Shown here piece by piece: positions 11,849-23,776 of a stretch of 64,000 bases of DNA. Origin of the DNA: Prostheceraeus crozeri. Lineage: Eukaryota > Platyhelminthes > Polycladida > Euryleptidae. The notes under the pieces were generated by a model. It was not told the DNA's origin. It ran no database searches and saw only the letters and a program-made list of their open reading frames with translations. Position 1 is the first letter of the stretch. Every line of letters starts with the position of its first letter. Both the position numbers and the translations under genes were made by a program. The stretch is from assembly GCA_907163375.1 (NCBI GenBank), contig CAJQUW010012548.1, forward strand, positions 1 to 64,000. The letters are read 5' to 3'.

Positions 11849-12739
11849 AGTCTTACATTAAGATGAAACGTGGATCCTCAGGAACTGCTTTTGTTTCCTC
11901 GCCTCCTTCAGCTGCTTGGGTTGCCAATGAGTTCAATGACTATATTTATAGTGCAATGAATCATTCCGCCACTCTTGAACTTCAAAATATGGAAGACGAC
12001 AGCTGGTTCCCAACTTATGGAATTGAAAACATCTGGAGGATGCTTTATCAGCTCCGCCCATAGGCGGCTGGCAGTTATGATGTTCCTACTTTGCTGTACA
12101 AGAGATCTGCGCTAATTCTGGCAGAACCTACACACCATCTGATAACCGACTGCATTCGCCAAAGAAAGTTCCCATCAATATGGAAACTTGCTGACGTCAT
12201 CCCCGTACCAAAAGTGAGTGATGCACCAATTACAGAGGCATGACCTATCAGTCTCCTACCGATTCCTACAAAGATACTTGAAAAAGTAATTCCGAATGAC
12301 CTTCGGCCTACACTTTCGCATTTGTTGGGTGAGTCTAAATTTGGAGTAAAGAAGGGGTCATCGACTACGGATGCCACCTTTGCAGCTCATGATTCGCTTA
12401 CCACTAATTTTGATGACCCTGAAATTGGATCGACTGTTTTCATAAGCTTCGACTTTTCGAAAGCATCCGACTAGATATTCCACCGAGATTTACTGGTCAA
12501 AGCAAGGTCATCTGGACTACCTCCCGGTTTTGTTTGATTTCTAATTAGCTATTTTATTGATCGAAAACAAAGAGTTCGTTATCAGGGATCTAAAAGTCAG
12601 ACCAGGGATACTACCAGCGGTGTCCCACAAGGGTCAATAATCGGTCCTTACATGTTTGGATTGTTTATAGGCCTATCGTCTCTGCAACCCCAATAAAGGA
12701 CGTCTTATAAAGGACGTTGATGATGTTTGTCTATCTCTT

Positions 12740-13286
12740 GGAATAAGGAAAAATGAAGCCAGTGATGACATTGACGCTCTCATAATCGAAGTTGAATTTG
12801 ACAACAATTCATATTGTCGTGCGTGCTGGTCGTCGCTCGTGCAGTTATTTTGTAAAACATCGATACCTCGTGTTTTCAGTGTTGACAATCACAGTTGGAT
12901 TATTTTTTTACATCATTCGCATCCTTATAACCTCGTCAATGATAATCCTACTTCGGTACTTGGATTTACATCGTCCCTACGGTGTTATCTGCAGAAATCG
13001 GATTTCTTACGTGATTTCCCTTTGCTGGTGTTAGTGTTATTCATATCCGGCTACCGGTAAAAATGAAATTTTCTATGTTTTCTCTTTCTGTTTGCAACAC
13101 GCGTGCCGTCAAATATTCAAGTCCTGCAGAAGCATTTCTGCATTGTCGGATTAGTTATCACCTGCAACTCTGCGATATTGCGTGGTTGTGTGGTCGTGTG
13201 GTTTAATCTGTTCGATCATCCTGCTGACCTGGGTTCATATCTTGAAGTGACTGTTTTGTCTTTATATTTTGTACAGTGAAATATTG
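12740..13286. other. Junction between LINE remnants, possible 5' UTR of the second LINE
   Basis: No protein motif after the RT domain C remnant. Coordinates just upstream of the ORF1-like frame suggest the 5' untranslated region of the second LINE, but no boundary or target duplication was visible. Confidence 0.3.
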
Positions 13287-13955
13287 ATGGCTATGGATGA
13301 CAACTCCACATCAGAGGATAAATTGGATTTCTCAAGCGTTCGTTGCATGCCTGCTTCTCAGATCAACAAATTTTCGAAGTCGCAGTTACTTACCGCATTG
13401 AAAAATGCTATTGAAGAATCAAATAAGAAACCCGATTTAAGTTCTTTTGATCATCAAGCTATGAAATCTGTGGTTTCGGAAGCATTAATGGATATAAAGT
13501 CTGAACTCATTATTGAAATGGAAAAAAAGCTTGTGAATAGAATGAATTTGTCATCGCAGGAAATTTCTACGTTTAAGACAGAGATAAAAAACGATGTCAT
13601 AAAGGAACCTGAATCACGTGAAGCGAGAAGAAATAATCTGGTTATTTTTGTTCTTTCAGAACAGAATCCCCATTCAGTGTTAAATCGAAATTCTGACTCT
13701 GAGACTGTTTCTGAACTAATATCCGCTATCGGTGTTTCAGGTATGGATCCCAAGCGGTGTTTCCGCCTAGGAAGCCATGGGTTAAAACCAAGGCCATTAA
13801 AGGTCATTTTCGAATCATTTGATGATAGGAATTTGATATTGAAGTCAGCTCGGAATCTCAGAAAATTGGCCGAAAATAGTCAACTTCGAAGTGTTTATAT
13901 TCAAGACCGATCTGACTCCTCAGCAGCAGGAAGAAGAGAAACCGCTTCGTTTTGA
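13287..13955 (+). CDS. LINE ORF1-like protein (coiled coil plus RRM-like region)
   Basis: 222 codons from ATG at 13287. The first half is acidic and helical (KSVVSEALMDIKSELIIEM, then EKKLVNRMNLSSQEI) and suits a coiled coil. The second half carries the pattern of ORF1 RNA-binding domains: EARRNNLVIFVLSEQNP, RCFRLGSHGLKPRPLKVIF, then FDDRNLILKSARNLRKL and VYIQDRS. No CCHC knuckle follows. It packages the LINE RNA in the retrotransposition particle. The frame is intact over this length, but the downstream endonuclease/RT part is broken, so the copy is not autonomous. Start chosen at the first ATG after GTACAGTGAAATATTG. Confidence 0.75.
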   Translation: MAMDDNSTSEDKLDFSSVRCMPASQINKFSKSQLLTALKNAIEESNKKPDLSSFDHQAMKSVVSEALMDIKSELIIEMEKKLVNRMNLSSQEISTFKTEIKNDVIKEPESREARRNNLVIFVLSEQNPHSVLNRNSDSETVSELISAIGVSGMDPKRCFRLGSHGLKPRPLKVIFESFDDRNLILKSARNLRKLAENSQLRSVYIQDRSDSSAAGRRETASF

Positions 13956-14039
13956 GTGCAGTAGACGTAAAGAAGCTTGAGAGGACGTCATAATCCTAAG
14001 AGGCAAGATTGTTCGTCGAATTCAATCCTGACTTCCCAC

Positions 14040-15000
14040 TCTTTTGATGACCAATGCTCGTTCGATTGCCACACCAGGTAAAACTGATGAGTTAAGACTC
14101 TCAAGCTTCTACAACCTCACATTATCATCATAACTGAGTCTTGGTTGAATGAATCCCATGACAGTTCACTTTGAGGGTTAATGATTATCAGGACATGTGA
14201 ATTTTTATCTTCAAAGGGACATGTGACTCCATTTTGTGGTCATTGGAAATTAATTATAATAAGATGCATTTAGCTTCATGTATGATAGGCAAATTCTGCC
14301 TAGAGAGTAGAACATGTTGATTTTCAATTATTTTTGGTAGATCGTTTTTTGATAAGTTGCTCCTTAGACCATGTACATGTATTTCCCAATGATACTGTAG
14401 GTTCACCATTGACCTCCATGCGCCGTGGGTCGCATTGTCAGGTGTTGATGAGGTCTAATATCTGTCTTGATCGTGATCCTAGTCATCATCTTCGAGTGGT
14501 GTATGATCTGAGCCGCAGGAACGTAGCAAACTTTATACATCAATTGAGCATGTGTTCTTTCCATGACTTTTATTGTGAGACCGACTTAGATAAAAAGTGT
14601 GAGTTATTTTATTCGACTTTTTTGAAGTGTCTATCCTTCATACCTTGCAGAGTTATCAGTATGACCTCCCGTGATAAACCATGGATGACACCATACTTGA
14701 AGGATTTAATCAGCAAGAGATGGGAAGCGTTTCGACGCCACCATTATCTATTATGCAACCACTATAAGAGCAAGTGCAAAGAAGAAATTATTCGATGTAA
14801 GAAAACTTTGGTGCAACGTTCAAAGACAAAAACTCGCAATTTGTGGAACGTTTTTGCTGATGTTAAAGGCAAGAATGCCACTAATCCTCTATTTTCTCTT
14901 TTGTCAGACTTTCCGGATAATGTCACAGCCGCGAATGTCATTAACAAAACTTTTGTGAGTTACTGTACTCGAAGTTGTGATCCTAATTTTATGTTGGACG
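14040..15000 (+). pseudogene. LINE endonuclease remnant and linker, second copy
   Basis: From 14040, LLMTNARSIATPGKTDELR and ITESWLNESHD, in different frames, match the start of an AP-endonuclease domain (NARS and ETWL-like motifs). The middle of the domain is deleted or scrambled. From 14334 the linker is open: RDKPWMTPYLKDLISKRW, EEIIRCKKTLVQRS and RNLWNVFADVKGK. The frame ends where the AATTCC-rich element begins at 15001. No RT domain follows, so the LINE is 3'-truncated or displaced here. Confidence 0.75.
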
Positions 15001-15027
15001 CAGAGCTGGAAAAATTCCACTGAAATT

Positions 15028-15275
15028 TTTTAATTCCAATTCCAACTCCAGAGCAGAAATTTCAATTCAATTCCAATTCCAGAGGAGAAATTTCAATTCC
15101 AATTCCAATTCCAGTCGAAACAGTTCAATTCAATTCCAATTCCAATTCCAGAGGAGAAATTTCAATTCAAATTCCAATTCCAGTCGAAACAGTTCAACTC
15201 AATTCCAATTCCAATTCCAGAGCAGAAATTTCAATTCCAATTCCAGTCGAAACAGTTCAATTCAATTCCAATTCC
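15028..15275. repeat. AATTCC-based minisatellite
   Basis: Runs of CAATTCCAATTCCA alternate with GAGGAGAAATTTC or GTCGAAACAGTTC spacers, giving higher-order units of roughly 50-60 bp. A shorter AATTCC block lies at 17485-17550 in the same orientation. Confidence 0.85.
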
Positions 15276-15931
15276 ATGATAAGATTCAATTCCGATAATG
15301 TCATGTCGCATATAGTGTATTATGCTAATGTATCTAACATTTGTTCGTTTCAATCTAACCCATGTGTCCTTATCCTATCCTCGTTGTTCATGTGTGCCGT
15401 TCCCTGCGTCGTTCATATGTGCGTTCACATGTTCATAGTTCATATTTCTTGTGCGTGTATATATGTAACCGGTCAGCCTACGCCATTTTCGTTTCGTAAA
15501 CGAGATATTCAATATGAGATGCGATGCGAATAAATCGATTAATAAACTGACAGAAGAAAGAAATTCAATGTGGCAATAACGTGATTGTTGATGACAGAAA
15601 AAACGACGATAGAAATGATATCATGAAAACTGATTAATGGTCCATGTTCAAAAAGGAAATTATAAAATCCGTGATAAGAACGAAATGAAGTCGGGTCGAA
15701 AGCTAGCGGGCAGAGATTAAAGGAAACTCTTTCAATTTTTAAAAGAAAGTGGATTTATCGTCAAGTCTCAAAAATTTGCATAAATTAGAGACGATGAGAA
15801 ATTGAAACAACAACAACACATCAGACATCTTCAATGACTGTTAGAAGAACTCCGGGCTCTCGCGGTGCAACTTAACTACAGAAATAACAACAACTGCCCG
15901 CCAGCGAACAACAACACAGCAGCGTATACAG

Positions 15932-17182
15932 CAGGGGTGCGCAACCTTCTACAGTTTTCGGCCGTCATTTCGAAGGCCGAAAGAATCATGGCCGCACTTA
16001 ATATGTGTGCAGACAACTAAGGCAATAGCCAATCCTTTCTATATTGCACCACTCAAATTAGCTTTCCATGATGAATGACGCAGTGAAAATCGCATGAAGG
16101 CCTACTTCGTAAAGAATGAACTAGCAAGTTGACCGATGTACGACCGGCGGTCATTTTTGACCTGAAATGATTTTAAGCTTAAAGTGTTATTATTACTTCA
16201 AAAGTTGAAAGCATGTTTTTGTAGGGGCAACCGAAGGAGAAAACACTTTAATAAGCTACTATACTAATTCATAAAGGAATTACGAGCAGGTCTATTCTAG
16301 GCATTCACTTATATATATAGGCCTACGCATTTCTAGAACCCCGCATATAAGCCTGCCTACGTGGCGTTATTATTGAAGTTATAAAGTATCTTATTATTGC
16401 TAATCATACAGTTCTTTCGCAACCCAAAAAGTAAGCCTTAAATTTAATGATAAATGTGAAATAAAACACAGCTGAAATTTGTACATATTTTATTTATGAA
16501 AATACACAAAATCTAAATAGGTAGAAATACAATATCTCGTAAAAAATCTACTATATCAGAGTAAGACTCAGTGACTAACTTGCTGTTGTCCGTCGTTGAC
16601 CAAGCTTTGAAAATCAGGTACTTGAGAGGATGTCATCAAACGTAAACTATTCTCGAGATTGTTTTTTGTCAAGCGCGTCCGGTACTTGTTCTTTATGAAG
16701 TTTAATTTATAGAACGCTGCCTCGCAGGCGTATGTGCTTCCAAATAGAGCTAAAACGTTTTAGGACAACTCTCGCAATCTTGGATACTCCACCGCTGATC
16801 TCCATATTTCATGTAAAATGCCATCACTTTCGAACTGCTTCAACTCGATCATTTCCATTTGAAGTTCGAATGGAGCCTCTTCTATCTGGATCAGGTGCGG
16901 CGAGGCAGCGAGCTTTATTTTAGGAGCAGGTGCGTTGAAGTCGTTGAAACGCGCACTAAATTCGTGGTTGAGCGCATCAAAGACTGTAGCAATGTGACAG
17001 AAAGGAACGTCTTCAAGTGAAGGAACAGTTAGAAGATGACTAGTACGCTATGACGATTGTTTTTCGATTGCCTTGAACTCTAGAAATATTTGCAATATAC
17101 ATGCACAATATTCTTTTTCATTTGCTTCTCATTGTCACGGCCGCACTTTGCCTCTGCTGCGGCCGCAGGTTGCGCATCCCTG
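15932..17182 (-). mobile_element. hAT transposon, 1251 bp, with 8-bp target duplication
   Basis: Ends are CAGGGGTGCGCAACCT on the left and, complemented, CAGGGATGCGCAACCTG on the right. GTATACAG is duplicated exactly on both sides (15924-15931 and 17183-17190). These are the classic hAT ends and duplication length. The interior keeps only the C-terminal part of a transposase on the minus strand, so it is an internally deleted copy. Confidence 0.95.
16568..17010 (-). pseudogene. hAT transposase C-terminal fragment (FAM200/ZBED-like)
   Basis: Minus-strand reading gives VFDALNHEFSARFNDFNAPA, then EEAPFELQMEMIELKQFES, then after one in-frame TAA near 16760 the hATC dimerisation block: LALFGSTYACEAAFYKLN, FIKNKYRTRLTKNNLENSL, RLMTSSQVPDF, and a stop at 16568. 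The block corresponds to the FGSTYLCEQ..F..M..IK..YRSRLT..L pattern of FAM200/SCAND3/ZBED-type hAT proteins. The DDE core and BED finger are absent, so this cannot encode an active transposase. Confidence 0.85.
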
Positions 17183-17562
17183 GTATACAGAAGCACATCA
17201 GCGAGCGCAATTGAAGATTGACGGTATAAGTGACACTGATATTTATGATATTATTTTGGTATAAATGAGTCCGATCGAATTGAAGTGAAGTCAACATTAA
17301 GAAGTGAACTGTAAGTTTAAAGTTTTTTGTTGCGTACTTTTATCGTTGCGTATCGTATCTATATAACTGTAGTCTTAAAAATTAATATTGTTAATTGTTG
17401 TGATTAGACGTTACGATTTCAATTTTTGTACAAATAGATTTATCACAGGTCTATCGAAAAAGTGGAATTGAGGTTTATCAGGGTCAATTCCAATTCCAAT
17501 TTCAATTTCAGTAAATTTGAATATCGTCAATTCCAATTCCAATTCCAACTTTTCCAACTCTG

Positions 17563-18080
17563 GTACCAGTGCCTTGATGCATGAAATCTATCGGAAATGA
17601 ATCTATCATATCGCATGATGTTAACTCAAAAGGTGAATGGATCTTGTGGTGTTGTTCCTGTGTGCGACTTCGAAAACTTTGATTCACTATCTCTTCCATG
17701 AGCTTCATTTTCTAGCATATCGTCAGAAATCAAAATTGACGATGGCGATGACATAGAAGAGGTCTCTATTCTAGTAAAACTGGTTTCATTTAAATTCTTA
17801 ACTTTAACACGTTCATTATATCTCAAACGTGACGCCCGACGTTTTAGTTTCTTTCTGGCTTCAAAACTGAGTCCATCTTTGGAATCAGAGGAAGTCATCC
17901 TATTGTAACTGAAAAACAATTATCTGACAACTAAAAAATCAATTATACATCAACTGATATCAATTATAATTGATGTATTTATTGTTCATTGTATATGTAG
18001 TTATGAATCAATAAATCAGCAAACAAAATTATAACTTATAAAATATGACATCTAGTTCCTTGATACCTACAGTACCGGTA
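17563..18080. other. Non-coding, no feature recognised
   Basis: A 97-codon minus-strand frame (17626-17919) is Ser/Lys-rich and has no recognisable domain; I do not call it a gene. Confidence 0.3.
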
Positions 18081-18084
18081 TCCA

Positions 18085-18720
18085 ATAGTAAGGTCGGTAC
18101 TAACGCAATAGTCGGTACCCAAAATGACCCCAAACGCAATTGTAAGTCCCGTCATTTTTATATTGAGCTTGCCAGACTATAAGTTCGATTTTGATCAGAT
18201 AATGTTTTACCAGCAAACGTTTTTTAACAAGAGATTTCTGATCAAATTAGTTTCTAATACTGACTGACAACTTTTAATTCTGTAAAGATTGTTAACAATT
18301 TAATCAACAAAACGGTAAAAATCAACCTGCTCCGTAATTATTTAGAGGTAACCTGTTACTGATAATTGTTCAGATTCAAAATTCAAAGATACCTATTTAA
18401 GCTTGTTTACTTATCGACGGAAAAAACGTGGATGTAATAACAATAGTAAAACCCGTATCTCCCCACATATGCCAACTCACCCCACCCCTGCCAACTCATC
18501 CCCACCTGATCTCGAATACAAAATTATAACGTATTTGTATTCTATTGACCGCTTATCAATGAAACTTTGGGGAATGGCTAATCATCGATATTGACACAAA
18601 TTATCACAATATCTAACATTCACTTTCATGTATTAAGCTGTGGCGCAGTTTTTACAAAACATATTCCAAATTACCTCACTCTCCCCTATAGGGGACGATT
18701 GCGTTAGTACCGAAGGTCTA
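18085..18720. repeat. Possible short-TIR MITE, about 630 bp
   Basis: TCGGTACTAACGCAAT at 18092-18107 returns inverted at about 18697-18712 (ATTGCGTTAGTACCGA), with further flanking similarity. The interior is non-coding. No target duplication could be fixed. Confidence 0.45.
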
Positions 18721-21700
18721 TCATATAATGAAAACTGCACATACCTTAAAACTTCCATCGTACGAATACTGTACACATGGACAACAGCAATTTTCAACCA
18801 TATTAGACACTCCTTATTTATGGAGGTATGTCTATTAGTCAATTTAGGTTGCACCTACGTAGGTGTCCAATGATTCAGTGACTCAAATTCAAAGCACATG
18901 AACTTAGGGGTCATTCAAGAGATCTAGACTGGGCTAGTAAAGTACGAGTATGTCTACACTACAACAAACTACAGTGCAAAATTCTTTGTCAGACACCGAC
19001 GACCTTTTTCTGTTTTTCAGGGTATAGTCAGGCAGTATGACGTAATCCTTGAAATTCTAAATATCGAATTTATTGCATTTCTAATAACAAATGCCATTTT
19101 ACTTCTTCCGTGATTACTATTCAACGCTATCTTTTTCCCACAGAATTCGCTATCACATTTTTTATCGTATCGGGTTTAAGAACGGAGTGGTTATTTCCAT
19201 GAAAATAACGAGCAAATAACTGGCACTGTTGTCTGGAGGTTATTTTCAAGCAAATTCGATTCGTAGAAAATTCAGTACGGTATATCAAAATAATAATTGT
19301 TGTAGATTCTTCAGAGATTCGTCTCTAAATAGTATTTTAGTGCACTTCTTAGCTTCCAAAATCCTTAACTAAGTACATACATGTAACGACCCCAATTGCC
19401 TCGGAAAGTGTGGTTCTACGAGATTGCTGTTCTCCGATAACAGCTTATCATTAAAGTGTGCAAATATTCTCAATGCTTTCAACTAACTTCACGCGAGAAT
19501 TTAACGCAAGAATATCAAAGTGGCCATTGTACCAACTTAGTTGGAACAACAAGCGTGAATTGGCTGGTAATCCAACCTAAAAGTCTATCCGAACGTTTAC
19601 CATCATAACCATTAGGTCTATGCATTATTTCTGACTAACTGTCTACCACGTAAATTACCTTGACGGTGAATTATACAAATTATAAAGCTAAATAACAAAC
19701 AATATTCTGTTTGTTTTATTTGGGGTTTTATTGATATTAGTTGTGTATGATTCTTTAATACGCTTGTATACGAGGTACCGGTAACCTAAGTTTATTAATG
19801 AATTGGTGATCCGAACCCATGTGGCAAAAAATACGGCACTTTGACGCATTGATGTATATTAGGATTAGTCAATAGCCAGTTGACGCAATTACAGATCCAA
19901 TTACGATGGTGCAACACTCACCACTGCCTGCCTGAGATATACCTGGCCGTTCAAGTCGGAAACCTGATTAGTAATTTAGACATACATCAAAAAAGATTCA
20001 ATAATAGGTAATTTTATATTAATAAATGAGTCTGAGAAACCTTTAAAAGACTATGATAAGTATGACAACAAACAAAATCTTATCAAAAGATCGCACGTGG
20101 CTCAAGCGCAGTGTAGAATTGAAACTTTGTCAAGGGGGTGGCCATTTGTTTGAAAGTCGATGAAACATTTTCAAACATTTTAAACAAAGAGAAGAATTAT
20201 GGATGGAAATCAAGTATCTAAGCAATTATGATATTTTTATAATGGAAGACAATCACATACTTTAGTCAAATGTATTGTAGTAAGAACATGCATTGTATTC
20301 TGTTCGAGGTGGATCCTCTTAGCAATAGTGCCATCTTCTTCCTACATATCATCTGAAGATGTTTGTTCCTACTTATACCTGATGGTGATTATCCCAAAGC
20401 CAACTGGAAAAATGGTTTTCTAATGATCAACTACTCTTGTGTGACTATAAAGACAGAAATCCAATTCAGCATGCAGATAATTGATTATTTCGTGTACCCA
20501 TCAAAATAGACATCAGATCGTTTTTCTACGATATTGTAGAATTACAATTTTTAAAGTAGAAAATTGCAATATTGTTGAGTCCGATGTCTGATATTTAGAC
20601 TCCAGGTATTAGGTGATGAACCAACAAATCATCTACTTCTATATCTTCTACTGTATCCATCAATAGAGATGAAATGCAGCAGACACTTGTATAACGAAAC
20701 CAAAAAAGATCCATATTCTACGAAAGGAACAAAACAGAACTTTTCTAGATGCTATAAAACATATCTACAACTACAATACAAATTTCGGTTTTGTGGGCAT
20801 TATTGTTATATTTTTATTCCAGAATTGTCAACTAAAAACAAATTGATTCGCGACATAAATTCTATTTTGTTTTAATGCGCCAAATAATTTTTAGCGCGAA
20901 GCACCATAACAACTATGAAGAAACAACAAAGCATTCTACAAGCAGTATGTCTTTTGATGTCAGCTACTTTTTCTGTGTTTGAAATCACAAAAGATGATGA
21001 AATGATGAACTGGATGAATAAAGTCACATTCTGGCATTTTTATGGGGATGTATTGAATGGATGAAGTTGCCAGAAAGTATACTTTTTAATTGTCAACATA
21101 TCTGACCGAAAAAGTCAGATAGTCTGATAAAAGTCAGATTGCAACTTGAGCACAATTTTGTTGTCTAAAATAATTAAAAAATTGTCCCACTCGCAAATGC
21201 TAAACAAAACTTTGATGTTAAAAATCTCGTAAAATCTGACAAATTAATATGAATCCATACTGAATAAATACGAATATTGACGCAAAAATATCGATATCAT
21301 CAATACAAACAACAACCGGTACAGAATCTTCACTCGTTCCGCTAAATTTACTGCATAATTCCAATACCAAATATAAATCTCATTCACAAATCTTGATAGT
21401 ATAAGCACAATAGAGAAAAATAGATTGACGAAATTCTAATACATAAAATCAATCGCTTAGCATGAGATATTTGCTGGTCGTTCTTCGTCAATGTATCTTG
21501 CCTCTACCTGTAAAAAATAACAGCTGCTTTATAGGCCTTTGCTGTACACTGTCTAGGTCGAGCAATTTGCAAAGTTAGTTTCAAAGGTTAGATCAGATCC
21601 GTTTCTTCTCCGAGGATTACATACGGAACCAATGTGTACACAGGAGCTATATTTAATTAATATAACACACATTCTAGAATAGTAGTTAGCTAGTCTATAA

Positions 21701-22120
21701 TCATTATCAAACCAAATTAATAACAATTTTTCGTGTTTCTAAGTCCGTTTCTTTTCCGCGGACTTCATACGGAGCTGAAGTGTACGGAACAGATTCAGTG
21801 AATAACGCACATCGTAGATTAATAGTTAAGTATAACTTTTTAATTTGTTTTAATTATCAAAATAAATCAATTCTGAAAATGTTTGGGTTTCTGGATATAA
21901 TACGGATAGTAAACGGAATATGACAATAAAATCGGATTAGAAACGGCTTTCGGAGCAAAGTCCGTTTGATGCATTTTTAGCTCCGGGCTGAGAACGGAAT
22001 TACTTTGCCCGGTGGGAATGACGTAAAGTGAACCATGCAATGACCTTGACTCGTATGTAAATTTGTATATAATGTGAATTTTATGCAATTTTGTACATTG
22101 TAACCGCTGATGATGATTCA
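18721..22120. other. Gene-poor stretch with one diverged direct duplication
   Basis: Nothing coding is supported. At about 21590-21800 two diverged copies of a roughly 165-bp unit follow each other (GTCCGTTTCTTCTCCGAGG-like against GTCCGTTTCTTTTCCGCGG, each followed by TACGGA). The remainder is AT-rich unique-looking DNA. Confidence 0.35.
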
Positions 22121-22129
22121 GTACAAGTG

Positions 22130-22920
22130 AATGGAAACTAGTCCGGAATTATTGAATTTTCTTTTCACATTCATGAAGAAAATGGGCACACTTTCAATTA
22201 CGGGGAGATTTGAGATGATTGAGAGATCGCGGTGTTTTCAAAGGCTATTTTTCCAAACAAACGTTTTCGAAAAAATGCATTTCAAATCTCTCCGTAATAT
22301 AGCTAAAAACAGAGATATTTTCATTTGCCGTTTACGATGTTAGTAATTCATTTACGTTCATCCCAGTTAAGAAGACCATTGATCACATTTTGTCTCTGAT
22401 TGACTTTGCACTCTGCCCTGTCTCTCAATCCGCGTTGAAGAGTTTGCTTGAAATACCATGCTCCAACATACTGTTTTCTTCTGATGGAAAACTTTTTTGC
22501 CGATACGATGGTATGCCGATGGGCTCAAAGTTGGCGCCAACACTGGAGGTTTTTACCATGAGTCTCATCGAAAGTCGTTTTTCTGAGCTTAAAACGTCAA
22601 CGAGAAGACAAGCAAATGCATTCTGCAAAACATCAGTAAAATAAACTTGTCGACGTTGCAGTGGATGTTGGTGAACATATGACAATGATATTAGCAAAAT
22701 TTGAAATAAAATAGCAGCCAATTTTTTGTGGATGTGGTCGCGGAATTGGAAGCGAATCTCTTTGATGCGCATATTTCATTCCAGGAATCAGTTCAATAAC
22801 ATGTGAAGACAGCGGAAGATTGAATGACAAATTGCCTGAATTCCTTATTAAACTTTCGTTAATGTCTTCTAACGTCACCAAGGGTCTATAGACCCGCTGT
22901 CAGAGTCCAATCTGTTGGTA
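22130..22920 (+). pseudogene. Penelope-like element reverse transcriptase fragment, broken
   Basis: The plus strand encodes SLIDFALCPVSQ, then FCRYDGMPMGSKLAPTLEVF and SLIESRFSELK. The DG-x-x-MGS-x-L-x-P-x-L-x-x-F signature is that of Penelope-like reverse transcriptases (usually DGVAMGSPLGPTLANIF). Later weak matches (for example NLFDAHISFQES) fit the same protein. It is an old, incomplete copy with no recognisable ends here. Confidence 0.65.
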
Positions 22921-23095
22921 TCATGGTTATCTGAAACGTCCTGTTTAGGCATAGATAGCTTTGATTTCCTACTTCTATGGCTAGCATTTATAGATTCATG
23001 ATATCTACGATAGATTGGTTTGATATATCATTGCCGCCAAAGTTGTATAATACTCTTCATAACACCTTCTGCTGTGTTACATAGTGGTGTACAGA

Positions 23096-23776
23096 ATGAG
23101 TGACGAAGACTCTTCTTTGACTCAAGTATCGCAGGATTTTGTGCAGATCAATCAGAGCTATAATTTCGGAGTTAAAGAAACTTTGAATGTCGAAGATGAT
23201 CCAACATTTTCATTTGAAAACTTAATCAGTCAACGACTTCTCGACTACATAGACATAGTAGGAACAGACGATTTCAACCGCATGATGCAAATGGAGATCA
23301 CGGATGGAAATTCGAGTGGAGTAATTGATCTCTTTTCTCATCACATATCTATGTTAGACAACCTGTTTGACCCAGAGCGAGTCAAAATGATGCGACAACT
23401 GTCTAAACGATTCGATTTTATGGACACAATGTTTCTTCCGAAGTTGCGACATCTAATTCGAGACTTTGCCGCTCATTTAAAGTCTGGCTACACAAAGTAC
23501 ACCATTGTAAGGTGTGAGAAAGGTAAAAGGGTTACCGAGGCGAGATACAGCAAAATCCCGAAACAAGGAGCTGTCGAATGGGTATTATACAATCACTGGA
23601 AGTTAGCTCGTGTCATTTACAGAGGTTTTGTAAACGATTTATCCCTGCTGAACACGATCCGTTCTATCTTGGTGACCTACGGCTTTGATCTAATTAGAAT
23701 AAAGAGTAATCATGGACAATTGCCAAAGATAAATTTGAGCCAATTTCAAGGCAAAAATGGAAAAAATGTGTTATAA
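23096..23776 (+). CDS. Uncharacterised 226-residue protein, single open frame
   Basis: From ATG at 23096 (A at -3; the frame is open a little upstream but without an earlier ATG) to TAA at 23774-23776. The N-terminal 40 residues are acidic and polar; the rest looks helical: NLISQRLLDYIDIVGTDDF, ERVKMMRQLSKRFDF, FLPKLRHLIRDFAAHLKSGY, AVEWVLYNHWKLARVIYRGF and LNTIRSILVTYGFDLIRI. There is no signal peptide, membrane segment, cysteine cluster or nuclease/polymerase motif I recognise. It lies between a Penelope-like fragment and an inverted-repeat transposon, so it could be a host gene, one exon of a larger gene (ACATAG just upstream could be an acceptor) or an unfamiliar transposon protein. Its length in an AT-rich region makes chance unlikely. 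Confidence 0.55.
   Translation: MSDEDSSLTQVSQDFVQINQSYNFGVKETLNVEDDPTFSFENLISQRLLDYIDIVGTDDFNRMMQMEITDGNSSGVIDLFSHHISMLDNLFDPERVKMMRQLSKRFDFMDTMFLPKLRHLIRDFAAHLKSGYTKYTIVRCEKGKRVTEARYSKIPKQGAVEWVLYNHWKLARVIYRGFVNDLSLLNTIRSILVTYGFDLIRIKSNHGQLPKINLSQFQGKNGKNVL

Larger units (their letters stand above)
10195..12740 (+). mobile_element. LINE (CR1/L2-like non-LTR retrotransposon), degraded, split by an insertion
   Basis: Left part 10195-10725: end of an endonuclease domain with the Ser-Asp-His motif (PPIGSSDHIVVFA), then the linker with DVAWITPLGKLLIDRRWDAL. Right part from 11861: reverse transcriptase with LADVIPVPKVSD, PISLLPIPTKILEKVI, the domain A signature FISFDFSKASD, domain B GVPQGSIIGPYMFGL, and a remnant of domain C (DVDDVCLSLGIRKN) at about 12718. 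Several in-frame stops and shifts show it is dead. The parts are separated by the element at 10726-11848. ORF1 and the 5' end are missing. It belongs to the same group as the LINE at 13287-15000, whose linker has the matching PWMTPYLKDLISKRWEAF. Confidence 0.85.
15001..17562. mobile_element. Candidate older hAT-like element with AATTCC-rich ends
   Basis: The left end reads CAGAGCTGGAAAAATTCC; the right end, complemented, reads CAGAGTTGGAAAAGTTGG, agreeing in 12 of the first 13 bases. Both ends run into arrays of AATTCC. hAT elements begin with CAG and often carry short subterminal repeats. No 8-bp target duplication is visible (GTTGGACG against GTACCAGT), so the boundaries are tentative. A second hAT element is nested inside. 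Confidence 0.4.
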
